A DNA stretch of 64,000 bases from Geovibrio thiophilus (GCF_004087915.1 NZ_CP035108.1:372001-436000), one strand, 5' to 3'. Positions 51,176-61,043 are shown, counted from the first letter of the stretch. The notes: generated from the sequence alone by a model not told the origin. Program-made: numbers and translations.

Positions 51176-53578
51176 CTACTTAAGCTCCCCGAGATTTTTA
51201 CCGACAGAACCGTTCACTGAAAGCGGAACACGCAGAGAGGCGGCGCTTTCCATGATTCTTTTTACTTCCGGCGCGAAGCTTTCCGCTATTTCTTCCTTAA
51301 CCTCAAATACAAGCTCATCGTGAAGCTGAAGGATCAGATGCGCGTCCAGTCCGTTTTCCTTAATATATTTATCGCAGTTAAGCATCGCCACCTTGATTAT
51401 GTCCGCGGCGGAGCCCTGCATCTGGGTATTCACAGCCACACGCTCGCCCTTCATGGCTACGGTTCTGTTCCTGCTTTTTATGTCGGCTATAAATCTTTTT
51501 CGTCCGAAAATAGTTTTTGCGAAGCCGTTTTTCTTCGCTTCCTCAATGGTCTCGGCTATAAATTTTTTCACGCCGCTGTACGTGGCGAAGTATTTATCTA
51601 TGAAGATCTGCGCATCTTTGGGATTTACGCCCGTGTCACGTGAGAGCCCGTATGCGGATAGCCCGTAGATTATGCCGAAGTTTACAGCCTTCGCCATGCG
51701 GCGCATGCCTGAGTCCACTTCGCTCTCCGGCACGTCGAACACCTTCGAGGCGGTCTGGGTGTGGATGTCCAGCCCTTTGGAATAAGCGTCCACAAGGGCG
51801 GCATCCCCCGTGAGGTGGGCTAGGATGCGCAGCTCTATCTGAGAGTAGTCGAAGGAGACGAAAACATACCCGTCCTCCGTAATGAAGGCGGAGCGGATCG
51901 CCTTTGCGAATTCGCCCTTCTGGGGAATATTCTGCATGTTCGGCGCAGTGGAGGAGAGCCTTCCCGTTGCGGTTCCCGTCTGCTTGAACTCGGTGTGTAT
52001 GCGCTTGGTGCGCGGGTCTATGAAATTTATCAGGGTGTATGTGTATGTGGAGAGCAGCTTGCTCAGCTCTCTGTGGCGCAGAATGTTCAGTATCACTTCG
52101 GAGTGGTCGGGATTGAAAATCAGGAGATCCCGAAGCGCTTCTTCGGATGTGGAAAATCCGGTTTTGGTCTTCTTCACCGCTTTTATTCCAAGCTCATCAT
52201 AAAGAAAGGAGGAAAGCTGCTTGGGGGAGTTGAGATTAATGTCGTGCCCAACGGCGTTTATCAGCGAGTTCTGGAGCTGGATAAGCTCAGTCTCAAGGAT
52301 TTTCGCCACCTGACGGATTCGCTCGGGGTCAAGCTTAATGCCCTTTTTCTCCATCTCTGCGAGAGCGTAGGAGGTTTCGATCTCCATCTCTTCATAGAGC
52401 TTTTTCAGGTTGTTCTTTTCAAGGTTTTCAATCTCGTCCGCCGCCGACTGTCTCACACGGGTGATAAAATCCTCAGCCTGCTCATCCTTCATCCGGCGCA
52501 GACCGCCCTGATCAGGTTCATTCATCCAGCTTATCAGCATTATGTCTCTGGGGTTTTCGGGTTTGAGCCCCGTTTCCTTGTATATGTGCTTGAGGTCATA
52601 CAGAACAGCGTCCTGCGGTATTGCTTCGGGCTTTTTTACTTCCGGTTCCTGCCCGTTTTCCTGCATCCATATTTCGCCGTTTATGCTTGCGATTACTGTG
52701 AAGTCGCTGCCGAATGGCTGCTTTTCCGTGGCTGGGGCGGGGATGTTGGGCTTTGCCGAGCCTTCACCGAAGAGTCTGCGGAGAACGGAGTTCATCTCAA
52801 GGTCACGGAGCTTTTTCTCAAGGGCGTCGTCGTCCCTTTCCGGTGCGGACATGTCCAGATTATCTATGAACTGCAATGTGGCGAGCTCACGGCTGAAAAA
52901 CGCTTTTTCCTTGTCGGTTCCAAGTTTTTCCTTCAGCTTGCCCTTGACTTTGTCTATGTTTTCGTAAACGCCTTCGAGGGTTCCGAACTCCGCCAGAAGT
53001 TTCTGGGCGGTTTTCTCCCCCACTCCGGCGACTCCGGGTATGTTGTCCGACGCGTCGCCGCTGAGGGCGAGCATATCGAGTATTTTTTCAGGGGGCAGTC
53101 CGAATTTTTCGGTGACCTCCGCTGAGCCCATAGGAGTGTTCGTTGAGAGGTCGAGTATCTTCACCTTGCCGTTGACAAGCTGGTGGAGGTCTTTGTCCTT
53201 GGTGGCTATGTAAACTTCGCCTTCAAGGGTGAGAGCTAGGGTGTTTATGGTGTCGTCCGCCTCATAGCCGTTAATACAGAGGACAGGTATACCCATCAGC
53301 GGAATCATCCCTTTGAGAGCTTCAAGCTGGGGTATCATGTCCTCCGGCATGGATTCACGGGTTGCCTTATAATCCGCGTGCATTTCGTGCCGCTTGGTTT
53401 TTTCCTTGGAGTCAAACACAACGTATATTTCTTCGGGACCGAGTTTATCTTTCATTGACATGAGGAACTGGAAAAACCCGTGGATCACGGCAGTGGGGAA
53501 TCCCTTGCTGTTGGTCAGGGGGCGTGTGGCGTAAAACGCCCTGTATGCTATGTAGTTGCCGTCGATTACTAATTTCAT
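51176..53578 (-). CDS. polA: DNA polymerase I (5' nuclease and polymerase; inactive 3'-5' exonuclease region)
   Basis: The 800-residue protein has a 5'-3' exonuclease domain (MKLVIDGNYIAYRAFYA to about 280; GVAGVGEKTAQKLL helix-hairpin-helix near 180) and an A-family polymerase domain with motif A SFDYSQIELRILAHL, motif B RRMAKAVNFGIIYGLS and motif C LQLHDELVFEV. The middle region (about 285-440) corresponds to the 3'-5' exonuclease, but the DxE and NxxxD active-site residues are missing and the region is short, so proofreading is not expected. This is common outside Enterobacteria. It repairs gaps and removes RNA primers. Confidence 0.95.
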   Translation of the reverse strand: MKLVIDGNYIAYRAFYATRPLTNSKGFPTAVIHGFFQFLMSMKDKLGPEEIYVVFDSKEKTKRHEMHADYKATRESMPEDMIPQLEALKGMIPLMGIPVLCINGYEADDTINTLALTLEGEVYIATKDKDLHQLVNGKVKILDLSTNTPMGSAEVTEKFGLPPEKILDMLALSGDASDNIPGVAGVGEKTAQKLLAEFGTLEGVYENIDKVKGKLKEKLGTDKEKAFFSRELATLQFIDNLDMSAPERDDDALEKKLRDLEMNSVLRRLFGEGSAKPNIPAPATEKQPFGSDFTVIASINGEIWMQENGQEPEVKKPEAIPQDAVLYDLKHIYKETGLKPENPRDIMLISWMNEPDQGGLRRMKDEQAEDFITRVRQSAADEIENLEKNNLKKLYEEMEIETSYALAEMEKKGIKLDPERIRQVAKILETELIQLQNSLINAVGHDINLNSPKQLSSFLYDELGIKAVKKTKTGFSTSEEALRDLLIFNPDHSEVILNILRHRELSKLLSTYTYTLINFIDPRTKRIHTEFKQTGTATGRLSSTAPNMQNIPQKGEFAKAIRSAFITEDGYVFVSFDYSQIELRILAHLTGDAALVDAYSKGLDIHTQTASKVFDVPESEVDSGMRRMAKAVNFGIIYGLSAYGLSRDTGVNPKDAQIFIDKYFATYSGVKKFIAETIEEAKKNGFAKTIFGRKRFIADIKSRNRTVAMKGERVAVNTQMQGSAADIIKVAMLNCDKYIKENGLDAHLILQLHDELVFEVKEEIAESFAPEVKRIMESAASLRVPLSVNGSVGKNLGELK

Positions 53579-53653
53579 TCAATACCTGCGATTTTATATA
53601 CGTATTCAGTTATTTTATGATAAATTAGGTTTCTTGTATACGGTTTTATCCCC

Positions 53654-53682
53654 TTGACAGAGCTCACTTGTTCCGTTATTCT
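53654..53682 (+). promoter_or_regulatory. Promoter of ilvE
   Basis: TTGACA (53654-53659), 17 bases, TATTCT (53677-53682): a near-consensus sigma-70 promoter. It predicts an about 140-base untranslated leader before ilvE. Confidence 0.8.
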
Positions 53683-53701
53683 TAAATTAATCTAGGGTGG
53701 C

Positions 53702-53742
53702 TAAACTGTATAGCGGTTTTTATATGTAAACTGTACCGGTTT
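53702..53742 (+). promoter_or_regulatory. Tandem operator-like direct repeats in the ilvE leader
   Basis: TAAACTGTATAGCGGTTT (53702-53719) and TAAACTGTACCGGTTT (53727-53742) are repeated 25 bases apart, each with AAAC/GTTT ends. They lie just after the predicted transcription start, a position fitting a repressor. Confidence 0.5.
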
Positions 53743-53831
53743 GCGGGGCGTTTGTTTACGAAAAATTCGGAAACAGATGCTGAGCATGCCGATTCTGCCG
53801 TTTTTTCAGCGGCAATATAGAAGGTGTTAGG

Positions 53832-54917
53832 ATGAAAATCGAATTGAAACTGAAACCCCAATCGGAAAGACGTCAGGATGTTTTTAAGCCCGAAAAGCCG
53901 CTGCCTTTCGGACAGCTCCGCACAGACCATATGTTTGTGGTCGACTATGCGGACGGAGTCTGGAAAGAAGCAAGAATTGTTCCTTACGCCAACTTCAGCA
54001 TAGCCCCCGGCGCCACTGCGCTTCATTATTCACAGGAAATTTTTGAAGGCGCAAAAGCCTTCATGCACCCGGACGGGGAGATTTACTCCTTCCGCATAGA
54101 CAAAAACGCTAAGAGAATGAACATCTCCGCTGAAACGGTCTGCATGCCGAAAATAGACGAGGATCTTCAGATAGAAGGAATCCAGAGGCTTATCGATGTG
54201 GACAGGAAATGGTTTCCCATTCAGGAGGGGGCTTCTCTGTACATCCGCCCGTTTATGTTCGGTACGGAAGACATGCTCGGCGTTAAGCCCAGCAAAACCT
54301 TCACATACGCTGTTATCCTCTCCCCCAGCGGTCCGTATTATCCCAAAGGGATTACGGAGCCTGTGAAGCTGCTCATCAGTGACCGGTTCCACAGGGCAGC
54401 CCCCGGCGGAACCGGTTCATCCAAAACAGGCGGGAACTACGCAGCCTCCCTGAGAGCGGGCGAATACGCATATTCCAAGGGCGCGAGTCAGGTGCTTTAT
54501 CTCGACTGTACCAACACGTACATTGAGGAATGCGGCGCCATGAATCACTACCATGTCATGAAGGACGGCACTGTGGTTATCCCCGAGTTTACGGAATCCA
54601 TCCTCCGCGCCATAACCTCCGAATCGGTCATTGAGCTTGAGAAGGAGCTGGGGCGCAAGGTCATACAGCAGAGAATAAAGATAGACGACTTCATAAAAGG
54701 TATTGAAAACGGGGATATAACGGAAGCCGGAGGCTTCGGGACTGCCGCAGTTGTTTCTCCCGTGGGCACATACATTTTTGAGGACGGGCGTGAGCTTAAG
54801 GTCGGCGACGGCAGAATAGGCAGCGTCAGCAAATCAATTTACGAATACTACACAGGAATACAGACCGGCAGGGTAAAGGCTCCCGCCGGCTGGCTGAGAA
54901 AGGTTGAGAGATACTGA
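53832..54917 (+). CDS. ilvE: Branched-chain amino acid aminotransferase
   Basis: The 361-residue protein belongs to the PLP class IV aminotransferases of the long (BCAT II, about 360) form. The PLP lysine lies in GGTGSSKTGGNYAAS, and YLDCTNTYIEECGAMN, the FGTAAVVSPVG segment and YTGIQTGR at the C-terminus are typical. It carries out the last step of leucine, isoleucine and valine synthesis and the first of their breakdown, which could feed 2-oxoacids to the VorB-type oxidoreductase encoded about 14 kb away. The start ATG 53832 follows AGAAGGTG. Confidence 0.93.
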   Translation: MKIELKLKPQSERRQDVFKPEKPLPFGQLRTDHMFVVDYADGVWKEARIVPYANFSIAPGATALHYSQEIFEGAKAFMHPDGEIYSFRIDKNAKRMNISAETVCMPKIDEDLQIEGIQRLIDVDRKWFPIQEGASLYIRPFMFGTEDMLGVKPSKTFTYAVILSPSGPYYPKGITEPVKLLISDRFHRAAPGGTGSSKTGGNYAASLRAGEYAYSKGASQVLYLDCTNTYIEECGAMNHYHVMKDGTVVIPEFTESILRAITSESVIELEKELGRKVIQQRIKIDDFIKGIENGDITEAGGFGTAAVVSPVGTYIFEDGRELKVGDGRIGSVSKSIYEYYTGIQTGRVKAPAGWLRKVERY

Positions 54918-54973
54918 GAAAATCCCCTTTGTTAAATGGGGGAGATCATCGCTGTTAAAGACAAACAATAAAT

Positions 54974-55003
54974 AAGGCGGGGTTTAGACCCCCGCCTTTC
55001 TCA
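54974..55003. terminator. Bidirectional terminator between ilvE and a chemoreceptor gene
   Basis: AAGGCGGGG (54974-54982) and CCCCGCCTTT (54989-54998) form a strong stem, with TTCTC on the plus side and TTATTTATT on the minus side. A decayed GAAGCAATT-type repeat follows at about 55011-55042. Confidence 0.85.
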
Positions 55004-55053
55004 TAACTTACTGTCATTACAATCTTTAATGAAGCAATTCCCTGCTTTCTGTT

Positions 55054-56736
55054 TTATATTTTAAACTTATTCACCAGCATTTTCAGCTCGTCCGCCTGAA
55101 TCTGGAGGCTTGAGATGGTGGATGCCACTTCCTGAAGCGCTGATGAGCTTTCCTCAACACCTGAGGCGATCATCTGTGTGCTTTCATTAATGTTATGAAT
55201 CGCTCCAACCTGTTCTTCCACCGCAGACTGAATGATTCCGTTAACCCTGCTCATCGTATCCACTGCCAAAACAATGTTCTCAAAGGTTGATTTGGTGTCG
55301 TTGATGATTTCGACTCCGCCTTCGACCTTGTCCTTGGCGTTGTTCATTTCGGTGGAGGCGAGTTTGGCTTCCTTCTGGAGGTTCTTTATGATTGATGAGA
55401 TTTCCCCTGTTGATGTCTGGGTGCGTTCTGCCAGCTTGCGAACCTCGTCCGCGACCACAGCGAAGCCCCGTCCGTGTTCTCCGGCTCTGGCGGCTTCAAT
55501 AGCGGCGTTCAGTGCCAGAAGATTTGTCTGATCTGCTATATCTGTGATAACGTTGAGAATATCGCCGATTCTTGAGGATGATGCCAGAAGACCCTCAATG
55601 GTCTGTCCGAGAGCCTCAACATTGCCTTTTATCACAATCATTTCGTTAACAGCTTCCTGAAGCTTTTTATTCCCCTGCATGGTGAGGGCATTTGTATCCT
55701 CTATGTTGTTTCTGCCCTCGTTAATTGAGCCGGAAACCTCCGCAGCCGATGCCGTCATCTGCTCTGTGGCGCTTGCCACGCCGGAAATCTGCGATGCCTG
55801 ATCGTTCATTGTGGTGGAGAGTTCTTCTGTTGAGGCAGCGAGCTCCGTACTGCTTGAGGCGACTGAATCAGCGTTCAGCATCACTGTCTGAATAATATCC
55901 CGCAGTTTGCTGATGAATTGGTTGAAATAGCGGCTCAGCTCTCCGACTTCGTCTTCAGTGGTTACCTGTATAGCCTTTGTGAGATCGCCTTCGCCTTCGG
56001 CTATTTCCTTAAGCGATGCAGAGACGGAACGTATGTTATTCGAGATTCTTTTTGACACATAAATGGCGATAGCCGTTATTATGCCGATGCAGATGAGTGT
56101 TATCAGGATAAACTTGAAGACAACCGCGCCTATCTCCTTGGAGATTCCTTCTCTGATTTTGGCAACTTCCTTGTCAATATCATCAATGTAGAAGCCTGTT
56201 CCGAGCGCCCATCCCCAGTCAGCCATGGGAACAGAGTATGAGAGTTTTTTCGCCACTGTTTTTTCCGAAGGCTTATCCCACATATAAACAAGGTAGCCGC
56301 CGCCGTTCTGAGCCTGTTTCACGAGCTCACGGACAAGATAGAGCCCTTCCTTATCCTGCACATCCCACATGCTTGTTCCTTCCCTCTGCGGGCTGGGAGG
56401 CAGGAGCACGTTAATCCCTTCGTATGTATAGATGAAGTAGTAGCCGTCAGCGCCGTAGAAAAGCTGCCTGACGGTCTCTTTCGCCTGATTTTGGGCTTCC
56501 TCACGGGAAAGAGAGGAATCCTGAAGGATATGTTTTACTGATGTATTGGCAAGGTCGATATAATTGCTCAGTTCTGCTTTTTTAAGGTTCATCATTGTGG
56601 TTTCAATAAGTCTGATCTCTTCATTTCCCATTTTACGGATATTGCCGATGCTTATAACGGCAAGTATAACCGACAGCAGGATAACGGGAATCACCGCCGT
56701 AAACAGAATCTTTGAGCCGATCTTCAAATTAAACAT
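55054..56736 (-). CDS. Methyl-accepting chemotaxis protein (sCache sensor)
   Basis: The 560-residue receptor has membrane helix 1 (about 10-30), a periplasmic single Cache domain (about 40-190, with [15 protein letters not shown] and [18 protein letters not shown] as Cache_2 marks), membrane helix 2 (about 207-227), HAMP and a cytoplasmic signalling tip with [20 protein letters not shown] and [18 protein letters not shown]. No CheR-tethering pentapeptide is seen. It would signal via CheA/CheW; the ligand is unknown. It is a paralogue of the adjacent gene of identical length (560), whose cytoplasmic region is nearly the same. Confidence 0.94.
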   Translation of the reverse strand: MFNLKIGSKILFTAVIPVILLSVILAVISIGNIRKMGNEEIRLIETTMMNLKKAELSNYIDLANTSVKHILQDSSLSREEAQNQAKETVRQLFYGADGYYFIYTYEGINVLLPPSPQREGTSMWDVQDKEGLYLVRELVKQAQNGGGYLVYMWDKPSEKTVAKKLSYSVPMADWGWALGTGFYIDDIDKEVAKIREGISKEIGAVVFKFILITLICIGIITAIAIYVSKRISNNIRSVSASLKEIAEGEGDLTKAIQVTTEDEVGELSRYFNQFISKLRDIIQTVMLNADSVASSSTELAASTEELSTTMNDQASQISGVASATEQMTASAAEVSGSINEGRNNIEDTNALTMQGNKKLQEAVNEMIVIKGNVEALGQTIEGLLASSSRIGDILNVITDIADQTNLLALNAAIEAARAGEHGRGFAVVADEVRKLAERTQTSTGEISSIIKNLQKEAKLASTEMNNAKDKVEGGVEIINDTKSTFENIVLAVDTMSRVNGIIQSAVEEQVGAIHNINESTQMIASGVEESSSALQEVASTISSLQIQADELKMLVNKFKI

Positions 56737-56854
56737 TCACACACCGCCTGAATTGATAGTTAATAAGTCCTTGGATCTGGTACTTATAAGTAACTAATTT
56801 TAATATAAAATCGGCTATTAATCTACAAAACCGGAAGAAATATGTTTTAACATG

Positions 56855-56914
56855 AAAAAAAGAAGTGTTTCGGGCTGCTGACGCGTTCGGGAAACAGGGA
56901 GGCTGACGCCTCCC
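56855..56914 (-). terminator. Terminator after the second chemoreceptor gene
   Basis: GGGAGGC (56897-56903) pairs with GCCTCCC (56908-56914). Read on the minus strand it follows the stop of the upstream receptor by nine bases; a second weaker stem and a run of seven T (about 56858-56864) lie further along. Confidence 0.6.
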
Positions 56915-56922
56915 CGCAAGTA

Positions 56923-58605
56923 TTATACTTTAAATTTATTAACAAGCATTTTCAGCTCATCAGCCTGTACCTGAAGATTGGAGATAGTTGCCGAAACTTC
57001 CTGAAGCGCCGCGGAGCTCTGCTCCACACCGGAGGCTATCATCTGAGCGTTTCCGTTTATGTTAAGAACCGCCTTGGACTGCTCCTCCACAGCGGACTGA
57101 ATGATTCCGTTTACGGAGCTCAGCGTGTCCACGGAAGTCACTATCTGCTCAAATGTGTTTTTAGTGTCGTCAATGATTTTGACTCCGCTTTCCACTCTTT
57201 CCCTTGCGTTTGTCATTTCGTGGGAGGCGGTTCTGGCTTCGCTCTGGAGACTGCCGATGATTTTTGATATTTCTCCGGTTGAGGTCTGGGTGCGTTCCGC
57301 CAGCTTACGCACTTCGTCCGCCACAACCGCGAATCCGCGCCCGTGGTCACCCGCTCTGGCTGCTTCTATTGCGGCGTTAAGCGCCAGAAGGTTTGTTTGA
57401 TCTGCTATGTCTGTGATTACGTTGATGATTTCGCCTATGGTAGATGATGATTCCATAAGATTGGCGACAGTTGTGCCCAGCGCCTCCACATTCCCTTTGA
57501 TCAGCATCATCTCTTTTACAGCCTGCTGAAGCTTTTTGTTGCCTTCGATGGTGAGGCTGTGTGTTTCTTCAATATTTTTGCGTCCTTCGCCTACCGAGCT
57601 GTTGACCTCTCCGGCGGATACGCTCATCTCTTCTGTTGCTGTGGCGACACCCGAAACCTGAGCGGACTGATCGTTCATGGTGGTGGAAAGCTCCTCAACG
57701 GAGGCGGCGAGCTCCGTACTGCTGGAGGCGACAGTGTCGGCGTTCATTTTGACTATATTTATAATATCCCTGAGCTTGGCGAGGAAGGTGTTGAAGTAGC
57801 CCGCGAGCTGCCCTGCCTCATCCGCCGAGTTTATGGCTATCTGAACGGTGAGATCTCCTTCTCCTTCTGCTATCCCTTTCAGAGATTCCGAAACGGAGGA
57901 TACGCTTGAGGATATTTTTTTAGAAACAAAGTAGGCTATGACGGCAACAGCAACAAGACATGCTATGGAAAAAGTCATGAAGAGACCGACTATTCGTTTT
58001 ATCTCGGCGGATATATTCGCTTCGATTTTGGCTGTCTCCTCTTCAATATCGTCAATGTAGAATCCGGTGCCGACTACCCAGCCCCATTCGGGTATGGACA
58101 CCGAGTAGGAGAGCTTGTCCGCTTCTGCGTTCTTTGAAGCCTTGAACCATGAATACACAAGGTATCCGTCACCTGAAAGAGCGGTGTTTATAACCTCTCT
58201 GGTGACATAAACACCGGCGGTGTTTTTCACATCCCACTGGCTTGTGTTCTCAAGCTTCCGGTTTGAAGGCTGAACAAGGCACAGTCCCTGTCTGTCGTAA
58301 ACGAAGAAGTAGCCGTCCTCACCGTATGTCTGTCTGAGGAGTATTTTCTTCGCTTCCTCCTTCGCCTCTTCTGCGGTGAACTCAGAGCTGTTTACCAGAA
58401 ATGAAACCGAGTTGACTGCTATGTCGATATAATTTTTCAACTCCACCTTCTTCATGTCTGTCATATTGGTTGCGACCATTTCGACATCAGCCTGTCCCAT
58501 TTTGTTTACATTGCGCACAACGATCAAGGTCAAAACAGCGGAAAGAAATACAGCGGGAATTAGAGCCGAGAGAAGAATTTTTGTTCCGATCCTCATTTTA
58601 ATCAC
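56923..58605 (-). CDS. Methyl-accepting chemotaxis protein (sCache sensor), paralogue
   Basis: The 560-residue receptor has the same plan as its neighbour: helix 1 (about 10-30), single Cache domain (about 40-190, with [15 protein letters not shown] and [18 protein letters not shown]), helix 2, HAMP and a signalling tip nearly identical to the other copy ([19 protein letters not shown] then [19 protein letters not shown]). The sensor part has diverged more than the tip, consistent with tandem duplication followed by a change of ligand. It has a separate terminator, so the two genes are probably transcribed separately. Confidence 0.94.
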   Translation of the reverse strand: MIKMRIGTKILLSALIPAVFLSAVLTLIVVRNVNKMGQADVEMVATNMTDMKKVELKNYIDIAVNSVSFLVNSSEFTAEEAKEEAKKILLRQTYGEDGYFFVYDRQGLCLVQPSNRKLENTSQWDVKNTAGVYVTREVINTALSGDGYLVYSWFKASKNAEADKLSYSVSIPEWGWVVGTGFYIDDIEEETAKIEANISAEIKRIVGLFMTFSIACLVAVAVIAYFVSKKISSSVSSVSESLKGIAEGEGDLTVQIAINSADEAGQLAGYFNTFLAKLRDIINIVKMNADTVASSSTELAASVEELSTTMNDQSAQVSGVATATEEMSVSAGEVNSSVGEGRKNIEETHSLTIEGNKKLQQAVKEMMLIKGNVEALGTTVANLMESSSTIGEIINVITDIADQTNLLALNAAIEAARAGDHGRGFAVVADEVRKLAERTQTSTGEISKIIGSLQSEARTASHEMTNARERVESGVKIIDDTKNTFEQIVTSVDTLSSVNGIIQSAVEEQSKAVLNINGNAQMIASGVEQSSAALQEVSATISNLQVQADELKMLVNKFKV

Positions 58606-58835
58606 TTAGCACCACCTTTTCAGATATTTAATCAAATCCTAAACATATGTAACAACCGTTTAACTCAAAAAGCAAGAAATGATAGGTGAATAAAGTTTAA
58701 TGCTTGTATACTTTAATGACTAATAAAAGATTATGATGGTGAAAACGGCATTATTTACTGCGAGTGATGGATAAAAAATGACTGCAAATGCTTTATTGAC
58801 AGGTTTTTCAGAGGTTAAGCAGCACGGAACGGCTC

Positions 58836-58865
58836 AGAAAGCCTGCGGCGGATAATGCCGCAGGC
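58836..58865 (-). terminator. Terminator of gpsA
   Basis: GCCTGCGGC (58841-58849) and GCCGCAGGC (58857-58865) form a nine-base perfect stem; the minus strand continues TTTCT. It lies 11 bases after the gpsA stop. The remaining 58606-58835 gap toward the receptor gene is AT-rich and holds nothing I can name. Confidence 0.8.
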
Positions 58866-58875
58866 AGCGGAAGGT

Positions 58876-59862
58876 TTATTCTTTTTTTAAGGGGCGTTCC
58901 ATGAGAGCCATCACGGAATCCCGCGGATTTTTGTTTTCGTATATAACTTTATACACCTGTTCGGTGATGGGCATTTCGATTCCCGCTTTTTCGGCGTATG
59001 CGTAAGCGGCCTTCGCCGTGTAGACGCCTTCTGCGATCATGTTCATTTTTCCGGTTATTTCCTCAATGGCGAAACCTTCGGCAAGCTTAAGCCCGACCTG
59101 CCTGTTGCGGCTGAGGTCTCCCGTGCAGGTAAGCACAAGATCGCCCATGCCGGAGAGCCCCATGAAGGTTTCAGCCTTTGCGCCCATCGCCACACCGAGG
59201 CGGGTTATCTCCGCCAGTCCGCGGGTAATGAGCCCCGCCCTTGCGTTATGCCCGAAGCCCAGACCGTCGGATATTCCCGCTGCGACAGCGATTACGTTTT
59301 TGATTGCTCCGCCTATCTCCACCCCTGTCACATCTTCAGTGTAATAGCAGCGGAAAGCCGGAGCGGAGAAGGTGCACTGCCACCACTCGGCACGCTTTAT
59401 GTCCTTGGAGGCGACACTCACCGCTGTGGGCTTGCCCAGCGCCACTTCCTTGGCGAAGGAAGGACCCGAAATTATGGAATATTCGGCATCGGCGGACTCG
59501 GACAGCATTTCGATCACAAGCTTCCCTGTGGCTATCTCTATCCCCTTTGTGGCGATTATTATGTCTTTGCCCTTAAGCGCCTCTTTGTTGGCTTCCGCCA
59601 CTCTTCTGGAAAACTGGGTGGGCACAGCCCATACAATGTGCTTTTCCGTCATTGCGGAAATATCCCCGAAGCTTTTCGCGCTGACATTTGCGGAGAGCTT
59701 TATTCCCTGAAGGAAAAGAGGGTTCTCGTTGTTTTCGCTGACGCCTTTTATGACTTCGTCTTCAAATGCGTAGAGGGTAACTGCGTACCCTGATGAGCCG
59801 AGCAGGGACGCGAGTGCGGTTCCCCAGCTTCCGGCGCCGATTACGGCTATTTTATCTTGCAT
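58876..59862 (-). CDS. gpsA: Glycerol-3-phosphate dehydrogenase [NAD(P)+]
   Basis: The 328-residue enzyme reduces dihydroxyacetone phosphate to sn-glycerol 3-phosphate for phospholipids. The N-terminal Rossmann motif is GAGSWGTALASLL, the substrate region includes GPSFAKEVALGKPTAV and the conserved Lys in EIGGAIKNVIAVAAGISDGL (written in part), and GLSGMGDLVLTCTG is intact. It is transcribed alone, divergent from the ComFB gene, with a gap of 97 bases. Confidence 0.96.
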   Translation of the reverse strand: MQDKIAVIGAGSWGTALASLLGSSGYAVTLYAFEDEVIKGVSENNENPLFLQGIKLSANVSAKSFGDISAMTEKHIVWAVPTQFSRRVAEANKEALKGKDIIIATKGIEIATGKLVIEMLSESADAEYSIISGPSFAKEVALGKPTAVSVASKDIKRAEWWQCTFSAPAFRCYYTEDVTGVEIGGAIKNVIAVAAGISDGLGFGHNARAGLITRGLAEITRLGVAMGAKAETFMGLSGMGDLVLTCTGDLSRNRQVGLKLAEGFAIEEITGKMNMIAEGVYTAKAAYAYAEKAGIEMPITEQVYKVIYENKNPRDSVMALMERPLKKE

Positions 59863-59959
59863 GGGCAGACTCCGGATGTTATCTTTTAATGTATCGGTTC
59901 ATAAGTACACAACGTATAAAAAACCGCCCTGAAAAGGGTAGGGAATAGTAAGGCGATTT

Positions 59960-60241
59960 ATGGCTAAAATCAACTATTATGACGTTGACGCCCTGCGCAA
60001 CGTAAACGAGAAGCGAGTTTGGGACATGCTCCCCTTTTTTCTGGAAAGAAATCCGAATATCTGCGCCTGCGGAGGCTGCGCTCTTGATATTGTGGCTGTT
60101 ACGCTGAACAATATTCAGCCGTGCTATCAGGTTTATGAAGACGGTGTGGAGAGGGCGCGCGAGAAAGTGAGCGAGGAAGAGATCTACCGCCAGATGACCG
60201 CCGCCGCGAAGCTCGTCGGCTCCAATCCCCGACACGACTGA
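59960..60241 (+). CDS. ComFB family (late competence development) protein
   Basis: The 93-residue protein matches the ComFB family: an N-terminal NVNEKRVWDMLPFFLERNPN segment, the cysteine motif CACGGC (Cys35, 37, 40) followed by ALDIVAVTLNNIQPCYQV, where Cys55 may be a fourth ligand, probably for zinc. ComFB proteins have been linked to competence in Bacillus and more recently to cyclic dinucleotide binding in other bacteria. With two GGDEF proteins encoded in this window, a c-di-nucleotide link is possible but unproven. A lipid or exported protein gene follows after five bases. Confidence 0.85.
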   Translation: MAKINYYDVDALRNVNEKRVWDMLPFFLERNPNICACGGCALDIVAVTLNNIQPCYQVYEDGVERAREKVSEEEIYRQMTAAAKLVGSNPRHD

Positions 60242-60246
60242 GATTT

Positions 60247-60699
60247 ATGAACAGAGCCGCAGTTCTTCTCTGCGTTTTTCTTCTTTCTTTACCGGCGTAT
60301 GCGGATTTCCGGACGCTTCTGCATCTTTTACCTGAAATCAGCGGTTATTTCGCCTCCCCCGCGGAGGGCAGCTCCCTGAGACTGCCCGGAGGCAATGTGG
60401 ACACGGCTTCCAGAAAATACTCCTCACCTTCGGCAGAGCTCATACTCTCCGTTTACTCCGGCGCTGATATAAAAGCCCTTGGGGAGCACGGGATAAAAGC
60501 CGGCGGTGTCACAAGGTCAGAAAAAGGACAAGGCTATAATATATTATATACAGGAAGCGGTTATAAGAAAGGTTACATAATGCTGACCGCAGACGGATCG
60601 CCACTCACAGTTGTACTGGAGTACAAGGGGATAAATCCTGAGCAGGCGGCGGAAACCGTCCGCAGCCTCAGCGTTGGGAATTTTTTCAAACAGAATTAA
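60247..60699 (+). CDS. Hypothetical exported protein
   Basis: I do not recognise this 150-residue protein. It has a signal peptide (MNRAAVLLCVFLLSLPAYA) and a mature part with beta-rich features (SPSAELILSVYSGADIKAL, GYIMLTADGSPLTVVLEYKG) and no cysteine after cleavage, so it is probably periplasmic and not a lipoprotein. It starts five bases after the ComFB stop, probably in one operon, and its end overlaps the convergent ArsR gene by four bases. Confidence 0.7.
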   Translation: MNRAAVLLCVFLLSLPAYADFRTLLHLLPEISGYFASPAEGSSLRLPGGNVDTASRKYSSPSAELILSVYSGADIKALGEHGIKAGGVTRSEKGQGYNILYTGSGYKKGYIMLTADGSPLTVVLEYKGINPEQAAETVRSLSVGNFFKQN

Positions 60700-61043
60700 A
60701 CGCTCTGATACTTTGTGCAGACAGATTCGGGCAGGGTGGCAAGCTTGATTCTGTCTCCGCTCAGAATCACGTCTTCCGCCAGTTTCTTCTCGAAAATGTC
60801 AAGTATTTCCGTTACAAATCCGTTCTCTTCGTTGATGCTGTAAATGACCCAGCGTCCATCCTTTTTGTCCCTGATTATTCCGGACGTTTTAAGGATTTTC
60901 AGATGCGATGAAACAGTTGACAGAGCAATGTCCAGAACCGAATCAATTTCGCACACACACATAGGCCTTTCTCTGAGCATCATCGCAATGCGCACTCTGT
61001 TTTCGTCTCCGAGCGCTTTGAAGACCTCAATCTCGTTCCTCAC
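60696..61043 (-). CDS. ArsR/SmtB family transcriptional regulator
   Basis: The protein starts at GTG 61043, six bases after GGAGG, giving 115 residues (VRNEIEVFKALGDENRVRIAM). It is a winged-helix ArsR protein: the helix-turn-helix is IDSVLDIALSTVSSHLKILK and CVCEI at its start is the alpha-3 metal-binding motif of arsenic/antimony sensors. No ars genes are seen here, so the target may be elsewhere. A longer frame upstream (to 61133) has no ribosome binding site. It overlaps the convergent exported-protein gene by four bases. Confidence 0.88.
   Translation of the reverse strand: MRNEIEVFKALGDENRVRIAMMLRERPMCVCEIDSVLDIALSTVSSHLKILKTSGIIRDKKDGRWVIYSINEENGFVTEILDIFEKKLAEDVILSGDRIKLATLPESVCTKYQSV

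Noticed and set aside
53777-53830. A 17-codon leader peptide before ilvE (MLSMPILPFFQRQYRRC)
   Set aside because: Only two Leu and one Ile codon, poor ribosome binding site and no clear alternative terminator pair; not convincing as an attenuation peptide.
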